Assembly (NCBI GenBank): GCA_017654935.2
Contig: CM065699.1
Location: 45,959,743 to 46,023,742, forward strand
Reading direction: 5' to 3'
Length of the DNA stretch: 64,000 bases
Source: Phymorhynchus buccinoides
Taxonomy: Eukaryota; Mollusca; Gastropoda; Neogastropoda; Raphitomidae
How positions within the stretch are numbered: the stretch's first letter is position 1; every line of letters starts with the position of its first letter. A program made the position numbers and the translations under genes. Below, in pieces: positions 63,561 through 64,000 of the stretch. The notes below the pieces were generated by a model that was not told the DNA's origin, searched no databases, and saw nothing but the letters and a program-made list of their open reading frames with translations.

Positions 63561-64000
63561 ATTGGTTTTATCCAATAAACTCAGGCCATTTCAATTCTGG
63601 TTTGTCTATTAATGACGCCCAACCATTCGAACCGGAAATCGATCCCAGTTCCCGAGAGATGGGAATTAACTCCGAACGTCACACCAAATATTTTCATTAT
63701 AAAAATCACCCAGAATAAAGTCTAACTCACATTTCATTTATGAAAGATGCATATTGAATAGCAATGATGATATTATTATTCCAAAGCTAACACACTGTCA
63801 CACAACAAACCATGAATTGTAATTTTAAAAATCCGTAATGGCACTCCGAGCATCGCGCCGAGTGCGACTGCGTCACGTCACGTGGAAAGAAGAAAAAAAA
63901 AATTGGGATCACTTCCAAAAATCCGTTCAAAAAGACTAGTGGGTGCTTTCCCTTGCTGTAAGAACCAAAAACGGACCAGCGAGAGTCAGGAACAGGAAGA
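63561..64000. other. Non-coding end of window
   Basis: No supported gene or array. A short frame ending at 63718 continues out of the repeat and carries no motif. Confidence 0.55.

Overview
The window looks like eukaryotic, spliced, repeat-choked DNA from an invertebrate, most likely a marine mollusc and probably a gastropod. This rests on long GT/CT/GA microsatellites, many short palindromic transposons, a Penelope-like element, CR1/L2-type LINE fragments, a tRNA-headed SINE whose body (CGGATGAGACGATAAACTG...CCCGTGTG) I recall from gastropod sequences, and intron-rich genes. The species assignment is inference.

Three host genes can be supported. (1) A complete gene for enoyl-CoA delta isomerase 2 (ECI2) lies on the minus strand from 45715 down to 21376. 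Nine coding exons with consistent phases and GT..AG junctions give a 396-residue protein: mitochondrial presequence, acyl-CoA-binding domain, poly-Ser linker, isomerase/crotonase domain. (2) A 118-residue signal-peptide plus single-membrane-pass protein of unknown function is at 13345-13701 (+). (3) The first two exons of a secreted PAN/apple plus Sushi protein are at 58493-58757 and about 60252-60547 (+); the rest is not recognisable before the window ends.

Layout: 1-1117, an internally deleted LINE (-). 3.6-6.4 kb, a Penelope-like element split by a small hAT-like MITE, then a LINE 3' end. 6.9-9.3 kb, a TA-flanked non-autonomous element. 9.3-13.3 kb, mostly non-coding. 13.3-15.1 kb, the membrane-protein gene and its echoing 3' region. 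15-21 kb, MITEs, a CGCTAGAG/GT minisatellite, a 43-bp-type array and a SINE. 21.4-45.7 kb, ECI2. 45.9-48.3 kb, GT tracts and SINE-like repeats. 48.4-53.3 kb, a 42-43-bp satellite array split by a full-length Tc1-like transposon with an intact DD34E transposase. 53.8-58.3 kb, MITEs, purine/pyrimidine tracts and a dispersed repeat. 58.4-60.6 kb, the PAN-Sushi gene. 61-64 kb, a MITE with an expanded minisatellite and a SINE-like repeat.

The most unusual signal is in ECI2. The tandem arrays in its introns are built from pieces of its own exons. Exons 3, 5, 7 and 9 are each preceded by 2 to about 15 tandem copies of their acceptor site plus the first exon bases. The exon 2 polypyrimidine region is triplicated. 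An 82-bp array in intron 7 carries a piece of exon 8, and a decayed exon 8 copy lies in intron 8. The gene therefore carries dozens of decoy 3' splice sites. The membrane-protein gene shows something similar at its 3' end, where its C-terminal tail plus stop codon is repeated about seven more times.
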